Made by a program: the position numbers and the translations under genes. Shown here in pieces: positions 12,724-19,398 of a stretch of DNA of 23,801 nt; within the stretch, counting starts at the first letter, position 1, and every line of letters begins with the position of its first letter. The notes under the pieces were generated by a model, which was given only the letters and a program-made list of their open reading frames with translations, was not told where the DNA came from and did no database searches. The DNA comes from EA-27 sp964396265 (GTDB taxonomy: Archaea > Thermoplasmatota > Thermoplasmata > RBG-16-68-12 > EA-27): assembly GCA_964396265.1 (NCBI GenBank), contig CAYNEM010000022.1:1-23801 (forward strand), read 5' to 3'.

Positions 12724-13251
12724 CTACTTCCCCTCCTTCTTCGCGGAGGGCTTCTTCTCCTTCGCGGGGGCCTCTTTCTTGGCGGGTGCCGCCTCCTTCT
12801 TTTCCACCTTGGCGGGAGGCCCTCCCGCCTTCGCTGCCTCGGCCTTCGGCGCTTCCTTCTTCGGGGCCTCCGGCTTGGGCGCTTCCTTCTTTGGCGATTC
12901 GGGCTTCAGCGCCTCCCTCTTCGCGGGCGGCGGCGCCGGGGCTGCAGGCGCGGCCTCGGCCTTCTTCACCGCCTCCTTCAGCCCGTTGCGGACCAGGACG
13001 GGGAACGTCTCGAGCTCGAGGGCGCGCTCCTTCGCCTCGTACACCTTCGCGAACCCGCGCGTCGACGTTCGCCCGTACTCCGAGCGCGCCCAGGCCAGGA
13101 CCACGACGCCCTTGCCGCCGACGGCGCCCGAGACCGCCTTCCGGATCTCCGACCGCGTCGGCGTTCCGGACTTCTCGTGGGCCATCGTGAAGTACACCTC
13201 CGTCCGCTGGAAGAGCGGGTTTTCGCGTTTCTGCGTGATCGTGAGCTCCAT
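12724..13251 (-). CDS. rps24e: Small-subunit ribosomal protein eS24 (S24e) with long Lys/Pro/Ala/Glu tail
   Basis: The 175-aa protein begins at the ATG at 13251, one nt after the dephospho-CoA kinase stop. Residues 1-95 are the eS24 core: MELTITQKRENPLFQRTEV, then FTMAHEKSGTPTRSEIRKAV and the FAKVYEAKE segment near 67-75. Archaeal eS24 usually ends near 100 residues. Here about 80 more follow, built from degenerate repeats such as KKEAPKPEA, with almost only Lys, Pro, Ala and Glu. This tail is predicted disordered and resembles linker-histone tails. A frame error is unlikely because its composition stays coherent to the stop. The gene is in the rpo7-spt4 operon, directly before eS27. The function of the tail is unknown; RNA contact or subunit anchoring are guesses. 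Confidence 0.93.
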   Translation of the reverse strand: MELTITQKRENPLFQRTEVYFTMAHEKSGTPTRSEIRKAVSGAVGGKGVVVLAWARSEYGRTSTRGFAKVYEAKERALELETFPVLVRNGLKEAVKKAEAAPAAPAPPPAKREALKPESPKKEAPKPEAPKKEAPKAEAAKAGGPPAKVEKKEAAPAKKEAPAKEKKPSAKKEGK

Positions 13252-13252
13252 G

Positions 13253-13726
13253 TCACACCATCCGGCCGAGGATGTCCCGCACGCGGGCCTTCGTGGCCGC
13301 GTCCGCCCGCACGAGGACGACGCCGACGTCCGGTTGGCCGTACAGGACGACGGTTCCCTCTGGCGCGAGGTCGATCGCCGCAAGCGCGGTGAGGTCCTCC
13401 TCGCCGAGGACTTCGATGCGCACACGGGACGTGGATTTAAAGGCTTCGTCCAGGGCGCGCCACGCGTCCCGCGTCAACGTGCCCGCCGGATTCACCGCCT
13501 GGAGGACCGTGTCCCCGACCGCCGCCAGGAGCCGGGCGGACTCGGGGTCCTTCTCGCGCTTCGTCTTGAAGTCGACGACCGCCACGTCCGGAATTCGCCC
13601 TCGCGCGGCGAGATCCAAGGTGCACGCGTCCCCGACCGTGACGACCCGGGGGGCATCCCGCACCGCCTCGAAAGCGGCAGCCCCCGTGAGGACCGGGCCG
13701 AGGGGCGTCTGCAGTTCGGCGCGCAT
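13253..13726 (-). CDS. GTP-dependent dephospho-CoA kinase (DUF359 family)
   Basis: Catalyses the last step of archaeal coenzyme A synthesis, phosphorylating dephospho-CoA with GTP as donor. This is the archaeal replacement for bacterial CoaE. The 157-aa protein shows the family blocks in order: VTVGDACT, VVDFKTKR, NPAGTLT, GEEDLTALAAI, and VVLYGQPDVGVV near the C-terminus. The start is the ATG at 13726. The gene sits between the Spt4 region and eS24, the usual archaeal neighbourhood (rpo7, spt4, DUF359, eS24, eS27), which strengthens the call. Its TGA ends one nt before the eS24 ATG, so translation is probably coupled. The only unusual point is the secreted protein gene inserted between it and spt4. 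Confidence 0.95.
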   Translation of the reverse strand: MRAELQTPLGPVLTGAAAFEAVRDAPRVVTVGDACTLDLAARGRIPDVAVVDFKTKREKDPESARLLAAVGDTVLQAVNPAGTLTRDAWRALDEAFKSTSRVRIEVLGEEDLTALAAIDLAPEGTVVLYGQPDVGVVLVRADAATKARVRDILGRMV

Positions 13727-13803
13727 CGATATTGGGAGCCGGCGGTTGCGCCACAGGTCCTCGTCCACGCGGCGGCATTGGCCATCGCCGGATAAGCGTG
13801 TCC

Positions 13804-14418
13804 TTATGGATTCGGCGGCGGGCCCTTCGAAGGTTCGGGCGCAAGCTCCTGCGTCGGGCCCTCGGGCGGGGGCGTCGGGGGAGGCGTTGGCGGCGCTTTC
13901 CGCTTGCGCGACAACATGTACACGAGGACGACCATCACGACGACGGAGATGATGACGACCGTCAGGACCATGAGGATGAGGTTCAGGAGGCCCCCCAGGA
14001 AGTCCTGGGTCGTGTCGGTCGTCGCGAAAGGCCGGGTCACGGAGCAGGTCGTGACCTGGAGCGGCGGGTCCCCGGTGTTCGTCCCGTTGAACTCGATCGT
14101 GACGACGTGGAAGCCGGAGGGGACGGCGCTGGATGTGACGCTGTAGTCCAGGGAGCCGCCCGCAAGCAGCGCGCCGCTCCCGAGGATGCGGGGGCTTGCC
14201 TCCCAATCGAACTGGACCTCCGCCGCCAGAAGTTGTGTGTCGTTCGCGCCCTGGTTCCGGAACGTGATCGTGAAGAGCGCGCTGGTCCCCGATGGGACGA
14301 AGGTAGGGTTCAGCCTGACCAGCGTCTCCCCGCACCAGTGGCTCGCCTCGGCAGACGGGGACCCGAGGGTCAGGACTGCGAGCAGGGCGACCGCCACGAC
14401 TCCAAGGAGGGGGCGCAC
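13804..14418 (-). CDS. Secreted membrane-anchored protein inserted in the rpo7-spt4-eS24 operon
   Basis: I do not recognise a family. The 204-aa protein starts with GTG at 14418, preceded five nt upstream by AGGTGAG, a strong Shine-Dalgarno sequence. It has a signal peptide (PLLGVVAVALLAVLTLG, with ASA near residue 25) and an ectodomain of about 115 residues with two Cys (in HWCGE and TTCSV) that may form a disulfide. The phrasing FTITFRNQGANDTQLLAAEV resembles a CARDB-like or Ig-like beta domain. A long helix follows (about 146-170), then a Lys/Arg stop-transfer and a Pro-rich tail. The topology mirrors the protein at 9448-10407. It is unexpected inside an information-processing operon, 24 nt after spt4. 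A link to transcription is not implied by sequence. Confidence 0.85.
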   Translation of the reverse strand: MRPLLGVVAVALLAVLTLGSPSAEASHWCGETLVRLNPTFVPSGTSALFTITFRNQGANDTQLLAAEVQFDWEASPRILGSGALLAGGSLDYSVTSSAVPSGFHVVTIEFNGTNTGDPPLQVTTCSVTRPFATTDTTQDFLGGLLNLILMVLTVVIISVVVMVVLVYMLSRKRKAPPTPPPTPPPEGPTQELAPEPSKGPPPNP

Positions 14419-14442
14419 GTTCTCACCTGTCGAGCGGCCCAG

Positions 14443-14634
14443 TCAGCGCACGCGCAGCGCGTACTTCCCGTTGGACACGAGCCCCATCTTCCTCGAGATC
14501 TCGGAGTGCCCGTGGTCGACCACCACGACGTACCCCTGCCAGTCCTTCGACGTCTCGTTCCCGCATCGCGGGCACTTGTCGTCCTCACTGATGAACGAGC
14601 AGTGCCGACACGCCCTTGGGATCTTCTGGACCAT
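14443..14634 (-). CDS. spt4: Transcription elongation factor Spt4 (formerly RpoE'')
   Basis: A 63-aa zinc protein that pairs with Spt5 to keep RNA polymerase processive. It starts MVQKIPRACRHC and has two Cys pairs, CRHC (9-12) and CPRCG (21-25), forming a four-Cys zinc site. The C-terminal part WQGYVVVVDHGHSEISRKMG contains the Spt5-interaction strand and the conserved Ser-x-Ile/Val-x-x-x-x-Gly end. Length is typical for archaeal Spt4. It begins three nt after the rpo7 stop on the same strand, the classical archaeal rpo7-spt4 pair. No odd features. Confidence 0.96.
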   Translation of the reverse strand: MVQKIPRACRHCSFISEDDKCPRCGNETSKDWQGYVVVVDHGHSEISRKMGLVSNGKYALRVR

Positions 14635-14637
14635 CGT

Positions 14638-15228
14638 TTACCGCCTCCGCTTCTCGCGCCGACGTTCGCCGCCGGGCTCGCCCTTCCGCCGGTCCTCCTC
14701 GAGCCAGTCCCACTTCCCGAGCCCGGGTTGCCGCATCGTCAGCCCGATCTTCGACTCTCGCGGCGCGCGCTCGTTGAGCGAGACCGCCACGATCCGCGCG
14801 CGCACCTTGTCCCCGATCCGGACGTCGCGCTTCGTGTCTTTCCCGATGAGCCGCTGGTTCTCCTCGTCCACGTCGACGCGGTCGTCCATGACCTGGGAGA
14901 TGTGCAGGAGGCCGTCGAGGGGTCCGAACCGGATGAACGCCCCGAACTTCAGGACCTCGACGACGGTGCCGTCCACGACCTCGTGGAGCGTCGGGCGGGC
15001 CACGACCGCGTCGTACTTCACCTTCTGGTACACGGCGCCGTCCCCGTGGACGATCCGGCCCTCGCCGAGCCGCTCCACGTTGCTCGCGATCATCGTGATC
15101 GACTTGTCCGCACCGACGCGGCCCTCGAGCAAGGTGCGCGTGAACTCCCTTGCCAAGGCGTCGATGTCCTCTCCGAGGCGGTCTGGGGGGATGCGGACAA
15201 CGTCCTCTCGCCGAACGCGCAAATACAT
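14638..15228 (-). CDS. rpo7: DNA-directed RNA polymerase subunit Rpo7 (RpoE')
   Basis: Stalk subunit of archaeal RNA polymerase, the counterpart of eukaryotic Rpb7, which partners with Rpo4 and binds emerging RNA. The 196-aa protein starts MYLRVRREDVVRIPP, with the N-terminal tip domain to about residue 80 (GEGRIVHGDGAVYQKVKYDA). The S1-type RNA-binding domain (about 82-165) contains VVEVLKFGAFIRFGPLDGLLH and IGDKVRARIVAVS. The end is Arg/Lys/Gly-rich (EEDRRKGEPGGERRREKRRR). It is first in the operon spt4, secreted protein, dephospho-CoA kinase, eS24, eS27, with a strong TATA box about 41 nt before its ATG. Confidence 0.97.
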   Translation of the reverse strand: MYLRVRREDVVRIPPDRLGEDIDALAREFTRTLLEGRVGADKSITMIASNVERLGEGRIVHGDGAVYQKVKYDAVVARPTLHEVVDGTVVEVLKFGAFIRFGPLDGLLHISQVMDDRVDVDEENQRLIGKDTKRDVRIGDKVRARIVAVSLNERAPRESKIGLTMRQPGLGKWDWLEEDRRKGEPGGERRREKRRR

Positions 15229-15267
15229 GAAAAAGCCTCAGGGGTGGCGTGCTCCAATTTGGCTGTC

Positions 15268-15276
15268 GTATATAGC
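15268..15276 (-). promoter_or_regulatory. TATA box of the rpo7 operon
   Basis: GCTATATAC on the minus strand is the closest match to a canonical TATA box in the window. It lies 40-48 nt before the rpo7 ATG, predicting a leader of about 15 nt and transcription of the whole operon from here. Confidence 0.6.
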
Positions 15277-15313
15277 GTTTTCCGGGAGGAGGGGCCTCAG
15301 GGGCCTCGAGTTC

Positions 15314-17449
15314 TCAGACAAACAGCGCCGCCAACACGAGGGTAATCGTGCTCAGGAGCTTCACGAGGATGTGGAGGGACGGGCCAGCGGTGTCCTTGAA
15401 CGGGTCGCCGACCGTGTCCCCCACGACCGCCGCTTTGTGCGTTGGCGTCCCCTTGCCGCCCTTCGAGAGCTCGATGTGCTTCTTCGCGTTGTCCCACGCG
15501 CCGCCGCCCGTGTTGAAGACGAGCGCGAGAACGACGCCCGCGATCGTGCCGACCATGAGGAGCGCGCCGACCGCCTCGGGGGCACGACCGGTCGGTCGGA
15601 GGAGGACTCCCACGAGCGTCGGGCCCAGCACCGCCAAGATCCCCGGGGCGATCATGTTCCTCAGGGCCGCGCGCGTGCAGATGTCCACGGTGCGCGCGTA
15701 GTCCGGTTCCTCCGTCCCCGCCATGATGCCCGGCTTCTCTTGGAACTGACGGCGGACATCGCTGATGATCTCCCACGCCGTCTTTCCGACCGCGCGGATC
15801 GCGAGCGCGCTGAACAGGAAGACGATCATGACGCCGGCCATCGCGCCGACGAAGATCTCGGGCACGCCGAGGTCGATCACCGGGCGCGGCTTCGCGCCGT
15901 TCAGAATGTCGACCTCATCGAGGTAAGCCGTGAAGAGAAGGAACGCCGCCAGCGCCGCGCTCCCGACCGCGTACCCCTTCGTGAGCGCCTTCGTCGTGTT
16001 CCCCGCGGCGTCGAGCTTGTCCATCCGCTGCCGGGACTCCCCGGACTTGCCGGACATCTCGAGGATCCCGGCGGCGTTGTCCGTGATCGGCCCAAAGGTG
16101 TCTTCCGCGAGGATGTAGGCGGCGGTCGCGAGCATGCCCATCGTGGCCACGGCCGTGCCGTAGAAGCCCCCGCCCGCGAAGCCCGCCCCCGACGGGAGCG
16201 CCAGGTCGCCGAGCTTGAAGGAGGCGAGGATGGCGACGGCCACAGCGACGATTGGCACTGCGGTGGCCTCGAGCCCCACGCCGAATCCCGCCAGGATGTT
16301 CGTCGCAGGGCCCGTCTCCGAGGCCGTGACGATTGCCTTCACGGGCCGGTAGCGGGCTTCCGTGTAGTACTGCGTGATGTACACGAAGGCCAGCGAGGTC
16401 ACGATGCCGACGATGCCCGCCAGGAACAGGTAGAGCCAGGTCTTCTCATGGGAGCCAAGCACCCCGTTGCCCTGGAGCATTGAGTAGGCCGCGAATCCGA
16501 ACAGCGCGATCGCGACGGCCATCGTGACGTAGTACCCGCGGTTCAGTGCGGACATCGGCTGCTCGTCCTCCCTCGCGCGGACGGCGAAGACGCCGAGGAC
16601 CGTCGCGAGGAGGCCGAACGCACGCGCGACGAGGGGGAAGAACACCGCATTGATCCCGAAGACGGGGAAAAGGGCGACACCGAGGATCATCGCCCCGATG
16701 TTTTCCGCGGCCGTGGATTCAAACAGATCCGCGCCGCGACCCGCGCAGTCCCCGACGTTGTCCCCCACGAGGTCCGCGATGACGGCGGGGTTCCGCGGGT
16801 CGTCTTCGGGGATGCCGGCCTCCACCTTCCCCACGAGGTCCGCGCCGACGTCCGCCGCCTTCGTATAGATCCCGCCGCCAAGCTGCGCAAACAGCGCGAC
16901 GAGGGAGGCCCCGAAGCCGAAGCCCACCATGGAAAGGATGACGTTCTTCTGCGCGACTTCGGTCCCACCGCCGAACCAGGCGTTGTACGATTCATAGAGG
17001 CCCCACACGCCCAGGAGGGAGAAGCCGACGACCGTGAGGCCGGAGACCGCGCCCCCGCGGAGGGCCGTCCGGAGGGCACCGCCAAAGGACGTGAGGCCCT
17101 CGTTCGCCGTCCGGCTGTTCGCGCGGATGGAGATGTGCATCCCGATGTAGCCGCTGGCGGCGGAGAGAGCGGAGCCGAGCGAGAACGCGATTGCCGTCCG
17201 GAGGCCGTCCTCGAGCGATCGCGCCAAGCCGATCGCCACGGCGAACAGGACCGCGACGGCGGCGGCGATCACGGCGATCGTCCGGTACTGCCGCCGCATG
17301 AACGCGCGGGCGCCCTCCTGGATCGCGCCCTCGATCTTCTGCATCCTCTCGTCCCCGCGGGGCAGGCGGAGGACCATCCTCGTCAGGAAGGCGGCGGTGC
17401 CGAGCGCGACCAGCCCGGCGATGGGAACGATGATCGTGATGTCAGCCAC
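15314..17449 (-). CDS. hppA: Membrane H+-translocating pyrophosphatase, K+-independent type
   Basis: Integral membrane enzyme that couples pyrophosphate hydrolysis to proton export. The 711-aa length and about 16 hydrophobic helices fit the family. Substrate-site signatures are GGGIYTKAADVGADLVGKVE (191-210), GDNVGDCAGRGAD (229-241), DTFGPITDNAAG (450-461) and VVGDTVGDPFKDT near the C-terminus. The cation determinant reads GNTTKALT (483-490), with Lys at 487 and Thr at 490. In this family Lys in place of Ala marks K+-independent enzymes, and Na+-pumping forms are K+-dependent, so this should be a proton pump. Start is GTG at 17449, with a TATA-like box about 35 nt upstream. It recovers energy from pyrophosphate made, for instance, by NadM and tRNA charging. 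Confidence 0.97.
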   Translation of the reverse strand: MADITIIVPIAGLVALGTAAFLTRMVLRLPRGDERMQKIEGAIQEGARAFMRRQYRTIAVIAAAVAVLFAVAIGLARSLEDGLRTAIAFSLGSALSAASGYIGMHISIRANSRTANEGLTSFGGALRTALRGGAVSGLTVVGFSLLGVWGLYESYNAWFGGGTEVAQKNVILSMVGFGFGASLVALFAQLGGGIYTKAADVGADLVGKVEAGIPEDDPRNPAVIADLVGDNVGDCAGRGADLFESTAAENIGAMILGVALFPVFGINAVFFPLVARAFGLLATVLGVFAVRAREDEQPMSALNRGYYVTMAVAIALFGFAAYSMLQGNGVLGSHEKTWLYLFLAGIVGIVTSLAFVYITQYYTEARYRPVKAIVTASETGPATNILAGFGVGLEATAVPIVAVAVAILASFKLGDLALPSGAGFAGGGFYGTAVATMGMLATAAYILAEDTFGPITDNAAGILEMSGKSGESRQRMDKLDAAGNTTKALTKGYAVGSAALAAFLLFTAYLDEVDILNGAKPRPVIDLGVPEIFVGAMAGVMIVFLFSALAIRAVGKTAWEIISDVRRQFQEKPGIMAGTEEPDYARTVDICTRAALRNMIAPGILAVLGPTLVGVLLRPTGRAPEAVGALLMVGTIAGVVLALVFNTGGGAWDNAKKHIELSKGGKGTPTHKAAVVGDTVGDPFKDTAGPSLHILVKLLSTITLVLAALFV

Positions 17450-17480
17450 GGCGGCCCTCGTTCGCGCGGAAGAGGGCGCC

Positions 17481-17489
17481 CCTATTTAG
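17481..17489 (-). promoter_or_regulatory. TATA-like box of the pyrophosphatase gene
   Basis: CTAAATAGG on the minus strand is 32-40 nt before the GTG at 17449, immediately after the phosphoglycerate mutase stop. This suggests that the two same-strand genes are transcribed separately. Confidence 0.5.
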
Positions 17490-17492
17490 CCG

Positions 17493-18719
17493 CTACGCCC
17501 CGTACTTGCGGGAGCGATCCGCGAGGTCGAGCAGGAGCGGCATGACGTCGCGCCCCCGGAGGCGGCCCAGCCCGCCCCGCATCGCGGCCACCTCGTCGAA
17601 CGTCTTCGTCCCGTCGGGCCGCACGCCCTCGCCGAACACGAGGAGCGGGACGGGGTCCCCGGAGTGGTCCTTCCGCTCGCATGGCGTCGAATGGTCGCCC
17701 GTCACCGCCAGGATCGTGTCCGCAGGGAGATGCCCGCGGAGGTGGCCGAACAGCTGCTTGTCGATGCGCTCGAGCACCTCGACCTTCTCCATCGCCTTCC
17801 CATCGTGGCCGCACAGGTCCGGCGCCTTCACGCTGAGGAACACGAAGTCCCGCGTCCCGAGCGCCTCCACCGCTGCGCGCCCTTTGGCGGCGAAGTCGGA
17901 GTCGAGCCCGCCCGTCGCGCCGGGCACGTCGATCAGCTCGAGGCCGACGCTGCGGCAGATGCCCTTGATGAGCGCGACGCCTGCGATTGCCGCGGCGGAC
18001 AACTCGTTCTTCGCGCCGAACATCGAGATGTGCGGGAACACGCCCGCGCCCCGCGTCAGGATCATGTTCGCGGGCGGCTTGCTCGCCCCGACGCGCTCCC
18101 GGTTCACCTCGTGCTTCACCATGATCTCGTGCGCACGCTTCTGGAACTCGTTGAGGACACGGGCGGTCTTCTCCGCGTCCGGGTGGAGGGCCTTGGCGGG
18201 GAGGACGCGCGCACGGTCCGCGTGGGGGTCCGTGTCCGTCACGCGCGGGTCGAGCCCGGGTCCCCGGAGCACGAGGGCGGCGCGGTGCTCCGTACCCGCC
18301 CGGCAGAGGATGTCGATGTCCTCGATGCGAACGTTCAGCGACGCCGCCAGTCGGTCCGTGCCCTCGCGGATGCGCCCCGCCCTCCGGTCCATGATCCGCC
18401 ACCCGAGGTCGACGGTCGCCCAGTTCGCGCGAAACGCGACGTCCCCGGGCTTCACGTCGATGCCGACGCCCGCAGCCTCGAACGGACCACGTCCCGTGTA
18501 CACGGCCTCAGGGTCGTACCCGAGGAGGGCAAGGTGGGACGTGTCGCTCCCCGGGCACACGCCCGGTGCGATCGGGTCGAGGAGCCCGGAGGCGCCGTTG
18601 GCGGCGAACCAGTCCAAGCTCTCCGTGGCGGCGGCCTGGAGCGGCGTCTTGCCCCCCAGATCCTTGATCGGGCGGTCCCCGAGACCGTCGAGGACGACGA
18701 GGAGTATCCTCCGAGGCAC
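17493..18719 (-). CDS. apgM: 2,3-bisphosphoglycerate-independent phosphoglycerate mutase, archaeal type
   Basis: Interconverts 3- and 2-phosphoglycerate in glycolysis and gluconeogenesis through a phosphoserine intermediate, using two metal ions; alkaline phosphatase superfamily. The 408-aa length fits the archaeal ApgM branch. Metal and catalytic residues are visible: D11 in VVLDGLGDRP, the nucleophile S58 in GSDTSHLALLGYDP, the H230 region (FPHISMFG), D301 and H305 in DLCGHDG, and D342-H343 in GDHSTP (341-346). The sequence YTGRGPFEAAGVG after the Ser motif is typical. It starts with GTG at 18719, with AGCTAATATC 22-31 nt upstream, so a leaderless message is likely. It is complete with no anomalies. 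Confidence 0.96.
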   Translation of the reverse strand: MPRRILLVVLDGLGDRPIKDLGGKTPLQAAATESLDWFAANGASGLLDPIAPGVCPGSDTSHLALLGYDPEAVYTGRGPFEAAGVGIDVKPGDVAFRANWATVDLGWRIMDRRAGRIREGTDRLAASLNVRIEDIDILCRAGTEHRAALVLRGPGLDPRVTDTDPHADRARVLPAKALHPDAEKTARVLNEFQKRAHEIMVKHEVNRERVGASKPPANMILTRGAGVFPHISMFGAKNELSAAAIAGVALIKGICRSVGLELIDVPGATGGLDSDFAAKGRAAVEALGTRDFVFLSVKAPDLCGHDGKAMEKVEVLERIDKQLFGHLRGHLPADTILAVTGDHSTPCERKDHSGDPVPLLVFGEGVRPDGTKTFDEVAAMRGGLGRLRGRDVMPLLLDLADRSRKYGA

Positions 18720-18740
18720 TGCCGCGGAACCGGTCCCCCG

Positions 18741-18750
18741 GATATTAGCT
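18741..18750 (-). promoter_or_regulatory. TATA-like box of apgM
   Basis: AGCTAATATC on the minus strand lies 22-31 nt before the GTG at 18719, within the 39-nt interval after the hicA stop. It predicts transcription starting at the start codon. Confidence 0.5.
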
Positions 18751-18758
18751 TTCGCGGG

Positions 18759-18982
18759 TCACAGTTCGTCGAGGATGCGAACGAATTCCTCGACGGTGAG
18801 ACCCGCTTCGCGGATTGGGTGGCGCAACATGCCTTTCCGGACCTCGGCATGCAGAGGCACAGCCAGAGGGCGGTGTCCCGCCTTGACGAGGGTCACGTGA
18901 CTACCGCGTTGTCGCGCAGGAGTCCAGCCGGCTCGCACGAGCACCGGACGGCTTCCTTCCCCGACACGACTGGAAGTCTCAA
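18759..18982 (-). CDS. hicA: HicA-type mRNA interferase toxin, broken by a one-base frameshift
   Basis: HicA toxins are small dsRBD-fold ribonucleases that cleave mRNA and are neutralised by HicB. The longest frame (18759-18944) gives GWTPARQRGSHVTLVKAGH, with the catalytic His in GSH, then VPLHAEVRKG and REAGLTVEEFVRIL: a HicA lacking its first helix. That helix, RLPVVSGKEAVR, is present just upstream in another frame, beginning at TTG 18982. One extra G after CCGG near 18945-18947 would join the two as EAVR-VLVRAGW, an ordinary full-length HicA of about 74 aa. The gene is therefore either truly inactivated or carries a sequencing deletion. The TTG start follows the hicB stop by one base. 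The downstream part alone lacks the first helix and is probably inactive. Confidence 0.82.
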
Positions 18983-18983
18983 C

Positions 18984-19283
18984 TCACCGTCCGCCCGTGG
19001 CCCGCACGGGGGCAAGAGCGAATCGGGTGACCTTGGCGACCGACTCGCGGGGGTCGTGGCGGCGGCGCTTCCGGGGCGCAGCCATGTCCGCGAGCGTCTC
19101 AAGGTACAATGCGAGCGCCTCTGCGAAGTTCGCCTCGGCATCTGCGATCGTCTTTCCCTGGGTGACGCAACCTGGGAGCTCCTCGCAGTACGCCACGTAC
19201 CAACCGTCCTCATCTCTCACGATCCTCGCGGTGAAGACGGCTTCCTGCTTGGCGACGCGCTTCGTTCCTCGGTTCCTCTTCAT
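18984..19283 (-). CDS. hicB: HicB-type antitoxin
   Basis: Antitoxin partner of HicA. Residues about 12-55 show the HicB core (partial RNase H-like fold): VFTARIVRDEDGWYVAYCEE, then LPGCVTQGKTIADAEANFAE and ALALYLETL. The start is taken at ATG 19283, six nt after GGGTG, giving 99 aa; ATG 19304 would add seven residues. The C-terminal 40 residues are basic (RKRRRHDPRES) and show no clear HTH or ribbon-helix-helix domain, so DNA binding by this protein is uncertain. It precedes hicA (hicB-hicA order) with one base between stop and TTG start, indicating coupled translation. If hicA is really frameshifted, hicB may persist as an orphan antitoxin. Confidence 0.9.
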   Translation of the reverse strand: MKRNRGTKRVAKQEAVFTARIVRDEDGWYVAYCEELPGCVTQGKTIADAEANFAEALALYLETLADMAAPRKRRRHDPRESVAKVTRFALAPVRATGGR

Positions 19284-19322
19284 CGGGAACACCCGTGCAG
19301 CCATCGGTCGGCGCACGACGCA

Positions 19323-19352
19323 TGTGCACAATTGCGTGCGTACTACATGTAG
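19323..19352. promoter_or_regulatory. Paired palindromes upstream of hicB, possible operator
   Basis: Two perfect palindromes lie 40-70 nt before the hicB start: TGTGCACA (19323-19330) and CTACATGTAG (19343-19352), with CAATTG (19329-19334) overlapping the first. Toxin-antitoxin operons are commonly autoregulated at such sites. The region is also less GC-rich than its surroundings. No canonical TATA box is evident, so this is a suggestion only. Confidence 0.3.
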
Positions 19353-19398
19353 CAATCGGTAGCCGTTAGCCTGCGGAGCACGAAGGGGCCGGGACCAG

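Noticed and set aside
12724..12726. Pyrrolysine or routine TAG readthrough joining eS24 and eS27
   Set aside because: TAG ends many genes in this window (lonB, apgM, eS27, GTPases 1 and 3), no pyrrolysine genes are visible, and a Shine-Dalgarno sequence supports separate initiation. It is kept only as a minor alternative.
14186..16483. Long plus-strand open frame opposite rpo7 and the pyrophosphatase
   Set aside because: It is antisense to strongly conserved genes and has no recognisable domain; a GC-driven shadow frame.
17664..19352. A 562-codon plus-strand open frame opposite apgM and hicBA
   Set aside because: Antisense to motif-complete ApgM and HicB; His/Arg-rich composition with no domain.
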